This document shows positions 22,632 through 31,234 of a stretch of DNA of 59,195 nt, piece after piece. The notes beneath the pieces are model-generated. The model was given only the letters and a program-made list of their open reading frames with translations. It had not been told where the DNA came from and made no database searches. The translations under genes were made by a program, and so were the position numbers. Each line of letters opens with the position of its first letter. The first letter of the stretch is position 1. Source of the DNA: Bacteroidales bacterium (GTDB lineage Bacteria; Bacteroidota; Bacteroidia; Bacteroidales; UBA932); NCBI GenBank assembly GCA_012744435.1, contig JAAYCA010000011.1, forward strand, positions 1 to 59,195, in the 5' to 3' direction.

Positions 22632-25583
22632 ATGGGCAACAACACGGATTATACACAATTGATGGCCAGGAGGATTCGCCGAATCCTCCTGGTTTGTAAC
22701 AATTACGACAGTTACGCCCTCGAGGAGGACGGACACATCGAAGCGCTGATCACGCAGGAGTATTCGGAGCTCAACCTGAGCAACCCGCCCGCCATCGTGC
22801 GGGCCGAATCGACCCTGGAGGCGCTGGAGATGCTGAAACAGGACAAGGGTTTCGACCTGATCATCACCTTGTACAACGTCGGCAAGCTCGACGCCTTCGG
22901 CTTTTCGCTGCAGGCGAAGGAGCTGACCCCCGACACGCCGATCGTCCTGCTGTCCTCGTTCTCCCGGGAGATCTATCGCAAGATCGCGGAATGCGACAAG
23001 GCCGGCATCGACTACGTGTTCTGCTGGAACAACAGCACCGACGTGCTCATCGCCATCATCAAGCTCCTGGAAGACCGGCTCAACGCCGAGCACGACTGCC
23101 TGGAGATGGGGGCCCGCGTCATCTTGCTTGTGGAAGACTCCGTGCGCTACTATTCGACCTACCTGCCGCTGCTGTACAGGCTGGTGCTCCAGCAGAACAG
23201 CGAAGCGGTGCGGGATGCGCTCAACGAGGAGCAGCAGTTCCTGCGCAAGCGCGCCCGACCCAAGATCCTGATGGCCACGTGCTACGACGAGGCCTACGAC
23301 TATTACCAGAAATACAAGCCCAACATCATCGGCGCCATCTCCGACATCGGCTTCGTCCTGCACAAGGGGGACAAGCCGGATCAGGAGAAGATCGATGCGG
23401 GCATCGACCTCTGCCGCCTGGTGCGGCATGAGAACCCGACGCTGCCGTTCCTGATGCAGTCCTCCCAGGAGAGCATGCGCGCCGTGGCCGAGCAGCTGGG
23501 CGTGGGCTTTGTGCACAAGCGCTCCAAGACCCTCACCCAGGAGGTGTCGGAGTACATCGGACGGGAGTTCGGCTTCGGCGACTTTGTCGTGACCGATCCC
23601 GAGACGGGACGGGTCACGGCCCGCGCCCGCAACCTCTACGAGTTCGAGCAGGCCGTGGCCGGCATGTCCGACAAGGCCCTGCGCATGCTCGCCGACAAGA
23701 ACTACATCTCCCGCTGGCTTTACGGCCGCGGTATTTTCGCGATCGGCGACCTCTTCCGCTCGATCCGCATCCAGAGCGACGCGGACATCGCGCACGTGCG
23801 CGAAATGAATCTACGGATGATCCGGGACTACCGCATCAACCAGGCGCTCGGCGTGGTGGCGCGCTTCGATCCCGCCGCCTACAACGACGCCATCTGGTTC
23901 TCCCGCATCGGCTCGGGTTCGCTCGGCGGCAAGGCGCGCGGCCTCGCGTTCCTGAACCACATCCTCCAGAAGTACGACCTTTACGACAGGTGGGAGGACG
24001 TCCGCGTGCTCGTGCCGCGGACCCTCGTGATCACCACGGAGTACTTCGACCGCTTCATCCGGGAGAACGGTCTGAAATATGTCATCAACTCCGATCTCTC
24101 GGACAACGAGATCCTCTCGGAGTTCGTGGCTTCGACGCTCCCGCAGGAGCTTACGGACGCACTCCGCGTCTTCATCCGCAACGTCCGGCGACCCCTCGCC
24201 GTGCGCTCATCATCCAAGCTAGAAGACTCTTATTATCAGCCGTTTGCAGGGGTCTATTCGACCTACATGATCCCCCACACGGAGAACGAGGACCAGCAGC
24301 TCCGCCTGCTCTCCAAGGCCATCAAGAGCGTGTATGCCTCCGTGTATTACGCCTCGTCGAGGGGCTACATCGCGGCCACGGCCAACGTCCTCTCGGAGGA
24401 GAAGATGGCCATCGTGCTGCAGGAGATCTGCGGCAGCGAGGACCGGGGCTATTTCTTCCCGACCTTCTCGGGCGTGGCCCGTTCGGTCAATTTCTACCCC
24501 ATTGGCTACGAGAAGCCGGAGGACGGCGTCGCGAAGGTCGCCTTTGGCCTGGGCAAGGCCGTCGTGGACGGCGACCAGGTGCTCCGTTTCTCGCCGAAGT
24601 ACCCGCGCAACGTGCTGCAGACCTCCACCCCGGAACTGGTGATGCACGAGACGCAGCAGGCCATGTTCGCGCTCGATCTCCAGCCGGACAAGTTCAAGAC
24701 CTCCGTGGACGACGCCGTCAACCTGGAGCGCATCCCCGTCACGGACTGCAGCCAGTTCCGCACCTTCTCCAAGGTGGTCTCCACCTATGACTACGAGAAC
24801 ATGCGCATGGTGGATTCGCCGGCCCCGCAGGGCCCGAAGTTCGTCACCTTCGCGCACATCCTCAAATACAACACCTTCCCGCTCGCGGACATCCTCACGG
24901 AGCTGCTGGACATCATGCAGCGGGAGGTCAAGTGCGGCGTGGAGATCGAGTTCGCGGCCAACCTGGATGTCGGTCCCGACAGTCCCGCGGTCTTCAACGT
25001 CCTGCAGGTCCGGCCCATTTCGGCCGACGGCCTGGACGCCGAGGTGGACTGGTCCGGCATAGACGTCTCCGGCGCGCTGATCAGCTCCGGCAGCGCCATC
25101 GGGCCGGGCTGGATCTCCGGGGTGCGCGACATCGTGTACCTCAGGGAATCCGCTTTCGACACGCTCAAGACGCAGGAGATGGCTTCCGAGCTCAAGGAGC
25201 TCAATGCGCGGATGCACGCCGCCGGCCGCAACTATGTCCTCGTGGGCTACGGCCGCTGGGGCTCCAGCATTCCTTCGCTGGGCGTGCCGGTGCAGTGGAG
25301 TGACATCTCCGAGGCCCGCGCCATCGTGGAGTGCTGCCTGGACCATTTCCGGGTGGATCCCAGCCAGGGCACGCATTTCTTCCAGAACATGACTTCGTTC
25401 AACGTCGGCTACGTCAACGTGAATCCTTTCGCCCGCGCGGGAGAGTGCTTCGACGCGGCGCGGCTGGATGCCATGCCGGCGGAGTTCGAGACCGTCTATC
25501 TGCGTCAGGTGCATTTCGAGAAGGATCTTCAGATCTGCATCGATGGGCGCACGGGTAAAGCATTAATAAAAAATCAGTTATGA
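22632..25583 (+). CDS. Receiver-like domains fused to a PEP synthase/PPDK N-terminal domain
   Basis: A 983-residue soluble protein. Residues about 15-145 form a degenerate receiver fold (LLVCNNYDS and IITLYNVG lack the acidic residues). Residues about 160-310 form a second receiver with a plausible phosphorylation pocket: Glu168-Asp169, Asp238 (AISDIGF) and Lys296 (VHKRS). From about residue 420 comes an ATP-grasp module like the N-terminal domain of pyruvate phosphate dikinase/PEP synthase, with GGKARGL (432-438), RSSSKLEDS and FAGVYSTY. The phosphohistidine swivel and PEP-binding barrel are absent, so it cannot be a full PEP synthase. It is 3 bases after gdhA and may regulate it or phosphorylate another target. 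The name is from domains only. Confidence 0.8.
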   Translation: MGNNTDYTQLMARRIRRILLVCNNYDSYALEEDGHIEALITQEYSELNLSNPPAIVRAESTLEALEMLKQDKGFDLIITLYNVGKLDAFGFSLQAKELTPDTPIVLLSSFSREIYRKIAECDKAGIDYVFCWNNSTDVLIAIIKLLEDRLNAEHDCLEMGARVILLVEDSVRYYSTYLPLLYRLVLQQNSEAVRDALNEEQQFLRKRARPKILMATCYDEAYDYYQKYKPNIIGAISDIGFVLHKGDKPDQEKIDAGIDLCRLVRHENPTLPFLMQSSQESMRAVAEQLGVGFVHKRSKTLTQEVSEYIGREFGFGDFVVTDPETGRVTARARNLYEFEQAVAGMSDKALRMLADKNYISRWLYGRGIFAIGDLFRSIRIQSDADIAHVREMNLRMIRDYRINQALGVVARFDPAAYNDAIWFSRIGSGSLGGKARGLAFLNHILQKYDLYDRWEDVRVLVPRTLVITTEYFDRFIRENGLKYVINSDLSDNEILSEFVASTLPQELTDALRVFIRNVRRPLAVRSSSKLEDSYYQPFAGVYSTYMIPHTENEDQQLRLLSKAIKSVYASVYYASSRGYIAATANVLSEEKMAIVLQEICGSEDRGYFFPTFSGVARSVNFYPIGYEKPEDGVAKVAFGLGKAVVDGDQVLRFSPKYPRNVLQTSTPELVMHETQQAMFALDLQPDKFKTSVDDAVNLERIPVTDCSQFRTFSKVVSTYDYENMRMVDSPAPQGPKFVTFAHILKYNTFPLADILTELLDIMQREVKCGVEIEFAANLDVGPDSPAVFNVLQVRPISADGLDAEVDWSGIDVSGALISSGSAIGPGWISGVRDIVYLRESAFDTLKTQEMASELKELNARMHAAGRNYVLVGYGRWGSSIPSLGVPVQWSDISEARAIVECCLDHFRVDPSQGTHFFQNMTSFNVGYVNVNPFARAGECFDAARLDAMPAEFETVYLRQVHFEKDLQICIDGRTGKALIKNQL

Positions 25584-26377
25584 AACGATTGCCATTCATT
25601 GTCCTCCTCTTTTCCATCTGCCTGGCGGCGCACGCCCAGGTGGCGAAGGACGTGCAGTATGCCACTTCCGCTTCGGATGCCTATGTGCAGGAGCGATGCA
25701 AGCTTGATGTCTATGCCCCCGAAGGGGCCCGGGACCTCCCCGTGGTCGTCTGGTTCCACGGCGGCGGACTGACCGGCGGCGACAAGCGGAACATCCCGCG
25801 CGACCTGCTCACCGCCGGTTACGTGGTCGTGTCGGCGAACTACCGCCTGATCCCGAAGGGGACCATCGCCAACTGCATCGAAGACGCCGCCGCAGCCGTG
25901 GCCTGGGCCTTCCGGCATGCCGCCGAGTATGGCGGTTCGCCCGAAAAGATCTTCCTGTCCGGGCATTCCGCGGGGGGCTACCTCATCGACATGGTGGGCC
26001 TGGACAAGCATTGGCTGGCCGCGCATGGCATCGACGCCGACCGCGTGGCGGCGCTGATCCCGTTCAGCGGGCAGGTGATTACGCATTTCGCGCACCGCCA
26101 GACCCTCGGGATGACGCCTTCCCAGCCCATGATCGACGAGTATGCGCCGCTTGCGTTCGTGCGTGCGGATGCGCCGCCGATCGTGATCATCTCCGCCGAC
26201 CGCAATCGCGAGCTGTACGGCCGCTATGAGGAGACGGCCTATTTCTGGCGCCTCTTCCAGATGGTGGGGCATCCCGACGCCACCATGTATGAGCTGCAGG
26301 GCTTCACCCACAACAACATGGCAGACCCCGCCGTGCAGATCCTCAAGGACACGGTCCGCCGCATCCTCCGGAAATAA
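25580..26377 (+). CDS. Alpha/beta-hydrolase, esterase/lipase type
   Basis: A 265-residue exported carboxylesterase-like protein with a signal peptide (residues 1-20, ending AHAQ). The oxyanion-hole motif HGGG is at 60-63 and the nucleophile Ser130 is in SGHSAGG, as in the BD-FAE/hormone-sensitive-lipase group; the SADRNR segment and GFTHNNM probably carry the Asp and His. It may remove acetyl or feruloyl esters from polysaccharides, but the substrate is not shown. It overlaps the previous gene by ATGA. Confidence 0.87.
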   Translation: MKRLPFIVLLFSICLAAHAQVAKDVQYATSASDAYVQERCKLDVYAPEGARDLPVVVWFHGGGLTGGDKRNIPRDLLTAGYVVVSANYRLIPKGTIANCIEDAAAAVAWAFRHAAEYGGSPEKIFLSGHSAGGYLIDMVGLDKHWLAAHGIDADRVAALIPFSGQVITHFAHRQTLGMTPSQPMIDEYAPLAFVRADAPPIVIISADRNRELYGRYEETAYFWRLFQMVGHPDATMYELQGFTHNNMADPAVQILKDTVRRILRK

Positions 26378-26392
26378 GCCCGATGCTTTGAT

Positions 26393-26770
26393 ATGAAAAC
26401 CCTTGGCAATTTACTCTGGCTCATCCTGGGCGGCCTCCTCGTCGCCCTGATCTACTATCTCGTGGGCCTGCTGATCTGCATCACGATCATCGGCATTCCC
26501 TTCGGCGTGCAGCTCTTCAAGCTGGGGACGTACGCCCTGTGGCCCTTCGGCCGCGACATGGTCTTCGGCCCCGATCAGCCGGGTTGCCTGTCGCTGGTGA
26601 TGAACCTTATCTGGATCCTGCTGGGCTGGTGGGAGATCGCCATCGTCCACGGGGTGTTCGGCCTCGTCTGCTGCATTACCATCGTGGGTATCCCATGGGG
26701 CTTGCAGCATTTCAAGATGGCCATCGGCGCCCTCTTCCCCTTCGGGAAGGTCATCAAGGAACGCGAATAA
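26393..26770 (+). CDS. YccF-domain inner-membrane protein
   Basis: A 125-residue membrane protein with two copies of the YccF domain: each half has a hydrophobic helix followed by CITIIGIPFG or CITIVGIPWG and a similar basic tail (PFGRD, PFGKV). The function of the family is unknown. It lies 15 bases after the esterase gene and 4 bases before the next gene, so it is part of the same run. Confidence 0.9.
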   Translation: MKTLGNLLWLILGGLLVALIYYLVGLLICITIIGIPFGVQLFKLGTYALWPFGRDMVFGPDQPGCLSLVMNLIWILLGWWEIAIVHGVFGLVCCITIVGIPWGLQHFKMAIGALFPFGKVIKERE

Positions 26771-26774
26771 GGTC

Positions 26775-27653
26775 ATGCTGCGGAAGATCCTGTCGCTGGG
26801 TGTGTTTCTCACCGTTTTCCTGTGCCCCGTGCGGGCGCAGGTGCAGTACGTGTCCACGGCGGAAGACATCGCCCTGGGCGGCCTGGTGCTGAAGGAGCTC
26901 GCCTCGGCGGCTGGGCGCGAGGACGGTCCGGAGCTCATGGTCCGCGCGGCGAAGCGCCTGCTGGACCAGAAATACGTGGCCGGCACGCAGGAAGGCCGGG
27001 ATGAGAAACTCCGCATCTTCCTGACGCAGACGGACTGCATCCTCTTTGCCGAGACCTGCCTGGGACTGGTCAGGACGGCGCAGCGCTGCGGCGCGGACGC
27101 CACGTTCGAGGACCTGGCCGAGACGCTTCTGCTCTCGCGCTACCGCGACGGGGTCGTGGACCGCTACGAGTCCCGCCTGCACTATGTCACGGAGTGGGTG
27201 GCGCAGGGGGAGCGGACCGGCCTGTTCCGCGACCTGACCGCCGGACTGGGCGGCGTCCCGGACCCGCGCCCCATCAATTACATGACGACGCATTCCGGCA
27301 GCTATGCCCCCCTGGCCGGGGAATCCGGCTACGCCCGGGACAACCGGGCGCGGATGGCCGCCATCGAGGAGCGCATCAGCGGGATCGCACGGACCTATAT
27401 TCCCAAATCGCAGATCCCTTATGTCGAATCGCAGATCCGCAGCGGCGACATCCTGTGCTTCACCACCGCCATCGAGGGGCTGGACGTCTCGCACGTCGTG
27501 ATCGCCTACCGCGAGAAGCCGTCCGACCGCCTCGGCTTCATCCATGCCTCCATCAACGAGAAGAAGGTGATCATCGACCCGCGTACCCTGGAAACGGCGC
27601 TGGCCGCCTCCCGCAACATCACGGGCATCAAGGTGCTCCGGGTGCAGCCGTAG
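26775..27653 (+). CDS. DUF1460 protein, N-acetylmuramoyl-L-alanine amidase-like
   Basis: A 292-residue exported protein with a signal peptide (about 1-22, ending VRAQ). It belongs to DUF1460, a cysteine-peptidase-like fold related to NlpC/P60 whose characterised members act on N-acetylmuramoyl-L-alanine bonds. The probable catalytic Cys88 is in QTDCILFAE and the His240 is in DVSHVVIAY. It probably acts in the periplasm on peptidoglycan or its fragments, possibly together with the cytoplasmic NagZ-like enzyme at 2.5 kb. Confidence 0.85.
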   Translation: MLRKILSLGVFLTVFLCPVRAQVQYVSTAEDIALGGLVLKELASAAGREDGPELMVRAAKRLLDQKYVAGTQEGRDEKLRIFLTQTDCILFAETCLGLVRTAQRCGADATFEDLAETLLLSRYRDGVVDRYESRLHYVTEWVAQGERTGLFRDLTAGLGGVPDPRPINYMTTHSGSYAPLAGESGYARDNRARMAAIEERISGIARTYIPKSQIPYVESQIRSGDILCFTTAIEGLDVSHVVIAYREKPSDRLGFIHASINEKKVIIDPRTLETALAASRNITGIKVLRVQP

Positions 27654-27661
27654 CGCACATC

Positions 27662-27692
27662 TTTGCGCTTTGGCGTTTTTTTCGTACCTTGC
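27662..27692 (+). promoter_or_regulatory. Candidate promoter of purU
   Basis: TTTG (27662-27665), 19 bp, TACCTTGC (27685-27692), a good though imperfect match. It is in the 62-base gap before purU, with the start 23 bases downstream. Confidence 0.6.
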
Positions 27693-27715
27693 CGTCCGTT
27701 AGACAGTATTGTATT

Positions 27716-28582
27716 ATGACGGAAGGCAAAGCCATCATCCTGCTGCATTGTCCGGACCGGCAGGGGATCATCACCGACGTGACGGGATTCATCACGCGCA
27801 ACCACGGCAACATCGTCTATCTCGACCAGTATGTGGACACCATCGACGGGCACCTGTTCATGCGCATCGAATGGGAGCTCAAGGGTTTCTTCATCCCGCG
27901 GGAGCACATCAAGGAGGTTGTGGACGAGCTGTTCGCGGAGCGTTACGGGATGGTGTCGAGCATCTTTTTCAGCGACGAGCGGCCGCGGATGGCCATTTTC
28001 GTGAGCAAGCAGAGCCACTGCCTGTACGACCTGCTGGCCCGCTACCGGGCGGGGGAGTGGGACGTGGACATCCCCTGTATCGTGAGCAACCACGAAGACC
28101 TGCGCTTCGTGGCCGACCAGTTCGGCATCCCCTTCCACGTGTGGAGCATCGCTCCGGACAAGAGCAACCGCACCGAAGTGGAGCAGGCGGAGATGGACCT
28201 GCTGCATGCCGAGCGGATCAGCTTCATCGTCCTGGCGCGCTACATGCAGGTGAACAGCGACGGCATGATCGCGGAATACCCGCACCACATCATCAATATC
28301 CATCATTCCTTCCTGCCGGCTTTCGTGGGGGCGAAGCCCTACCACCAGGCCTACGAGCGCGGGGTCAAGATCATCGGCGCCACGAGCCACTACGTCACGC
28401 GCGAACTGGACGCCGGCCCGATCATCGAGCAGGACGTCGTGCGCATCAGCCACAAGGACACGCCCGACAGCCTCGTCCTGAAGGGCCGCGACCTGGAGAA
28501 GATCGTGCTCAGCCGCGCCGTGACCAAGCACATCGAGCGCAAGATCCTGACCTACAAGAACCGGACGGTCGTCTTCGGCTAG
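27716..28582 (+). CDS. purU: Formyltetrahydrofolate deformylase
   Basis: A 288-residue hydrolase that splits 10-formyltetrahydrofolate into formate and tetrahydrofolate, balancing one-carbon pools. An ACT-like domain (about 1-85, with HCPDRQGIITDVTGFI) is followed by a formyltransferase-type catalytic domain (about 90-288) with INIHHSFLPAFVG and the catalytic Asp in ELDAGPIIEQ. The start at 27716 lies beyond a promoter-like sequence; a longer upstream frame is a shadow of the DUF1460 gene. Its stop shares a CTAG palindrome with the convergent gene. Confidence 0.95.
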   Translation: MTEGKAIILLHCPDRQGIITDVTGFITRNHGNIVYLDQYVDTIDGHLFMRIEWELKGFFIPREHIKEVVDELFAERYGMVSSIFFSDERPRMAIFVSKQSHCLYDLLARYRAGEWDVDIPCIVSNHEDLRFVADQFGIPFHVWSIAPDKSNRTEVEQAEMDLLHAERISFIVLARYMQVNSDGMIAEYPHHIINIHHSFLPAFVGAKPYHQAYERGVKIIGATSHYVTRELDAGPIIEQDVVRISHKDTPDSLVLKGRDLEKIVLSRAVTKHIERKILTYKNRTVVFG

Positions 28583-29850
28583 GCCAGGCCCGGCTTGCAG
28601 GGGCGGCCGATGCCGCGCCGCCAGGCATAGAAGAGCTCCTCGGTGGCGAGGGCCATTTTGGTCACGGAGAATTTCTTTTCCTCGGGATAGATGTACCACG
28701 TGTCCTTCAAGGTGTTGAGGTCCACGCAGTCGCCGTATTTCCCGAGATATTCGTATTCGATATGGCAGGAGTACAGGGACGGGACCTTGAGGATCATCTC
28801 GAAGGGGTCGCCGTCCACGTCGGTCCCGCTCACGTGGAAGCCGTCCATGTCGTGCACGAGCGTGCCCTGGCCCAGGCGGATGAAGGCTTTGGCGTTGGGC
28901 AGCGAATCCACGTGCACGTGCAGCGGCCCCGTGCAATAGCGGCCTTCTTCCACCTCTCTGCGGACATTGGCCCGCTCCCACTCGTACCAGTCGGGGATGT
29001 GGGAGAATTCCGTCTCGCCGCTGTCCGCTTTCAGCTCTCCGAGCGGGTTCATGATCCAGCTCTTGCCGCAATGCCTGCAGTACAGCCGGGTGCCTTCGGA
29101 GGCCATTTCGTATTCTGTGCCGCAGGCGGGACACTGGTACAGCACCTTGTGCAGCCCTTCTGCGCGGCGCTTGAAAGGGGTGAGGATGCCGCGGGCTTTC
29201 TGCCAGGCGAAATCATCGTACTGAAAGGCCTGTACGAGCCGTTCGTTGATCTCGTCCACGCTGGCGGCCCGGAGTTCCTCGGCGGTGTACTGGAGCGTGA
29301 AGTCGGCTTCCGTAGGCTTCACCTTCCGGTCGTGGAGGTTCCAGAAAGGGGAGTTGACATGGTGGCCGTGGCAGATGAGCGTGGCCACGGGGACGCCCAT
29401 CATTTTGCACAGTTTGCCCAGCGACTCGGGCAGCACGGCCGTGGTGCCGCAGAGCGAGTAGCGCGCCTCGGGATAGACGACGGCGATGTCGCCGTTGTCG
29501 AGGACCTTGCGCAGCTGGCGGACAAGGGTGGCGTCGTTGGTGAATTTACGCTTGCAGATGCAGCCGACATTGCGCAGCAGCCATTCCCGGCCGATGAATC
29601 CGTCGATGGCGACGACGTAGTTGGCTTTGTTGGGGTAGATGACCTTGGTGGCCACCTTGAAGTCCATGAATGCATTGTGGTTGCAGAGCAGCAGGTACGG
29701 CGGCTTGAGGCCTTCCGTGCCGTGGCGGTGGATGACCGTTTTGTGCCTGACGATGGCGGGAAAGCTGAGCAGGGCGGTAATGGGCTTGAGGAACCACCGT
29801 GTGCGGATGGGATCCCTGGCCATGTCGAATCGGGCGAACGGCTTTTTCAT
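28579..29850 (-). CDS. PlsC-type acyltransferase with zinc ribbon
   Basis: A 423-residue protein. The N-terminal part (about 30-220) is a 1-acylglycerol-3-phosphate acyltransferase domain with His58 and Asp63 in NHNAFMD (HX4D) and the acceptor motif YPEARYS. Near residues 245-270 comes a four-cysteine zinc ribbon (CPACG and CRHCG) and then an extra C-terminal domain of about 150 residues without a recognised family. The combination suggests a specialised lipid or cell-surface acyltransferase rather than the housekeeping PlsC. It is convergent with purU and divergent from the 29911 gene. Confidence 0.85.
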   Translation of the reverse strand: MKKPFARFDMARDPIRTRWFLKPITALLSFPAIVRHKTVIHRHGTEGLKPPYLLLCNHNAFMDFKVATKVIYPNKANYVVAIDGFIGREWLLRNVGCICKRKFTNDATLVRQLRKVLDNGDIAVVYPEARYSLCGTTAVLPESLGKLCKMMGVPVATLICHGHHVNSPFWNLHDRKVKPTEADFTLQYTAEELRAASVDEINERLVQAFQYDDFAWQKARGILTPFKRRAEGLHKVLYQCPACGTEYEMASEGTRLYCRHCGKSWIMNPLGELKADSGETEFSHIPDWYEWERANVRREVEEGRYCTGPLHVHVDSLPNAKAFIRLGQGTLVHDMDGFHVSGTDVDGDPFEMILKVPSLYSCHIEYEYLGKYGDCVDLNTLKDTWYIYPEEKKFSVTKMALATEELFYAWRRGIGRPCKPGLA

Positions 29851-29895
29851 GGAGGTTACGGGTCTTAGTGCGCCCGAAAGTTAGCAAATATTGTG

Positions 29896-29903
29896 TATAT
29901 TTG
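29896..29903 (+). promoter_or_regulatory. -7 box for the 29911 gene
   Basis: TATATTTG, 7 bases before the ATG at 29911. No matching TTG element 19 bp upstream, so it is a partial match. It supports starting the gene at 29911 and not at the upstream in-frame ATG at 29893, which would lie before the promoter. Confidence 0.5.
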
Positions 29904-29910
29904 CAAGCGT

Positions 29911-30582
29911 ATGTCCACCCGCGAATTCGGTACCTGTTTCTTCGAGCGCTATGCTCAAATCTCGCTCTCGGCGCTGCTGGGAAGCGAGTTCGACAATCTG
30001 GAGAACCGCGACCGGCCGGATCTGCAGAGCGCCGACGGACGGACGCTCGGGATCGAGGTGACGCGGGCGATGGAAGAGAGCAAGAAAGCCGCCGATGAAA
30101 TGCTGCTGGACGTGGCGGGAAGGACCCCGTCTCCCCGCAACGAGGAGCTCGAGCAGATCCTGGAATACGGTTATGCTTTCGGCTTGCAGGAGGGCAAGTA
30201 TATCGGCGTGAAAGAACTGGCCTACTGGAGCATGGCGATGCCGCTGCGGCGGATCCTGGAATGCAAGGTGGGGAAGGTCGGGAACGGCTTCTACGGGCGT
30301 TTCGACAAGATGGGGCTGTTCGTGTTCTCGCGCGAGAACCTGGGCCTCACGGAAGCCCTGAAAGCCATGAATTACACCATCTCGCTGCAGCAGGACCAGG
30401 ACAGGCGCTACAACCGTCTGTACCTGGCCGACGTGAACGACCTCTTCGTGTGCAACCTGGACGACGGCCTGAAAGAAAGCTCCCGGATGCTGCGCTACCG
30501 CATCACCCAGGAGCAACGGAGATCTTTTTATCTGGAGGCTGTCCGGCGGAAACCGGACGGTCCTACCGTGCGGCAGCGCTGA
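29911..30582 (+). CDS. Hypothetical protein, possible PD-(D/E)xK-like fold
   Basis: A 223-residue soluble protein without a signal peptide. RPDLQ (Pro36-Asp37) followed about 12 residues later by GIEVTRA (Glu49) is the spacing of a PD-(D/E)xK nuclease core, with Thr51 where Lys is usual, so nuclease activity would be atypical. The rest is mixed alpha/beta and not recognised. The start at 29911 is set by the promoter. The 3' end overlaps the convergent gene by 20 bases. It could be a restriction-like or DNA-repair protein, but this is inference. Confidence 0.6.
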   Translation: MSTREFGTCFFERYAQISLSALLGSEFDNLENRDRPDLQSADGRTLGIEVTRAMEESKKAADEMLLDVAGRTPSPRNEELEQILEYGYAFGLQEGKYIGVKELAYWSMAMPLRRILECKVGKVGNGFYGRFDKMGLFVFSRENLGLTEALKAMNYTISLQQDQDRRYNRLYLADVNDLFVCNLDDGLKESSRMLRYRITQEQRRSFYLEAVRRKPDGPTVRQR

Positions 30583-31234
30583 ATCGGGCGCCGTCCCAGA
30601 CGAGGGTCGTAACGTCCTCGTCTCCACTCTCGGAACGTTCGATCAGACGGATGTCCTTTCCCTGTCGGGGAAGTTCGATGCTGTCGTACAGGATGAAATC
30701 ATAATCCTGCCCGCAGATCTGCCGGACCGGAACGGGGCGCCAGATCAACTCGTCGCCCAGGATGCGGAAGAATGCGATGTCGTTGAGGCTGACGAAGAGT
30801 TCCTCCGACGTATCGTCCAGGTTGTACTCATAGCCCTGGAGGGCCACGGCGATGAGACGGGATCCGTCCTTGCAGTTCCAGTAGCACATCTGCACGGAAG
30901 GGGAGGTCTCCGTGCCCAGCTCGGCGAGAATATATCCGTTCCGCTCGTCCAGCACGTACTCTGTCAGGGCGTCGTCCACGCCGAGTCCCAGCATTTTGCT
31001 CACGACCATCTGGAAGAGGTCGTTGGGATAGGCGTAGGCCAGACCGGTGAAGTAATTCTTGACGGTGGGCTTATCGTCCCAGCCGGCCGTGTACAGGCCC
31101 TGGCCGTGCCATTCTTTCATGACAAGCTGGAGGGCGACGCCGTGGTCGGCCAGCTCGGGGAACTCGTCGTCCTGCGCCCAGGTGCTTGCACAGATGCAGC
31201 ACAGTGCCGCTAGAAGAAGTACTGTCTTTTTCAT
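30563..31234 (-). CDS. Secreted hypothetical protein
   Basis: A 223-residue protein with a clear signal peptide (about 1-20, [20 protein letters not shown] then Q), probably periplasmic. The mature part has many aromatic and acidic residues and no recognised domain. Its start overlaps the asd stop by ATGA, so it is the last gene of the thr-asd operon although it has no evident role in amino-acid synthesis. Confidence 0.75.
   Translation of the reverse strand: MKKTVLLLAALCCICASTWAQDDEFPELADHGVALQLVMKEWHGQGLYTAGWDDKPTVKNYFTGLAYAYPNDLFQMVVSKMLGLGVDDALTEYVLDERNGYILAELGTETSPSVQMCYWNCKDGSRLIAVALQGYEYNLDDTSEELFVSLNDIAFFRILGDELIWRPVPVRQICGQDYDFILYDSIELPRQGKDIRLIERSESGDEDVTTLVWDGARFSAAAR

Noticed and set aside
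22632..25583. Annotation as PEP synthase
   Set aside because: Only the N-terminal ATP-grasp part is present; the phosphohistidine and PEP-binding domains are missing.
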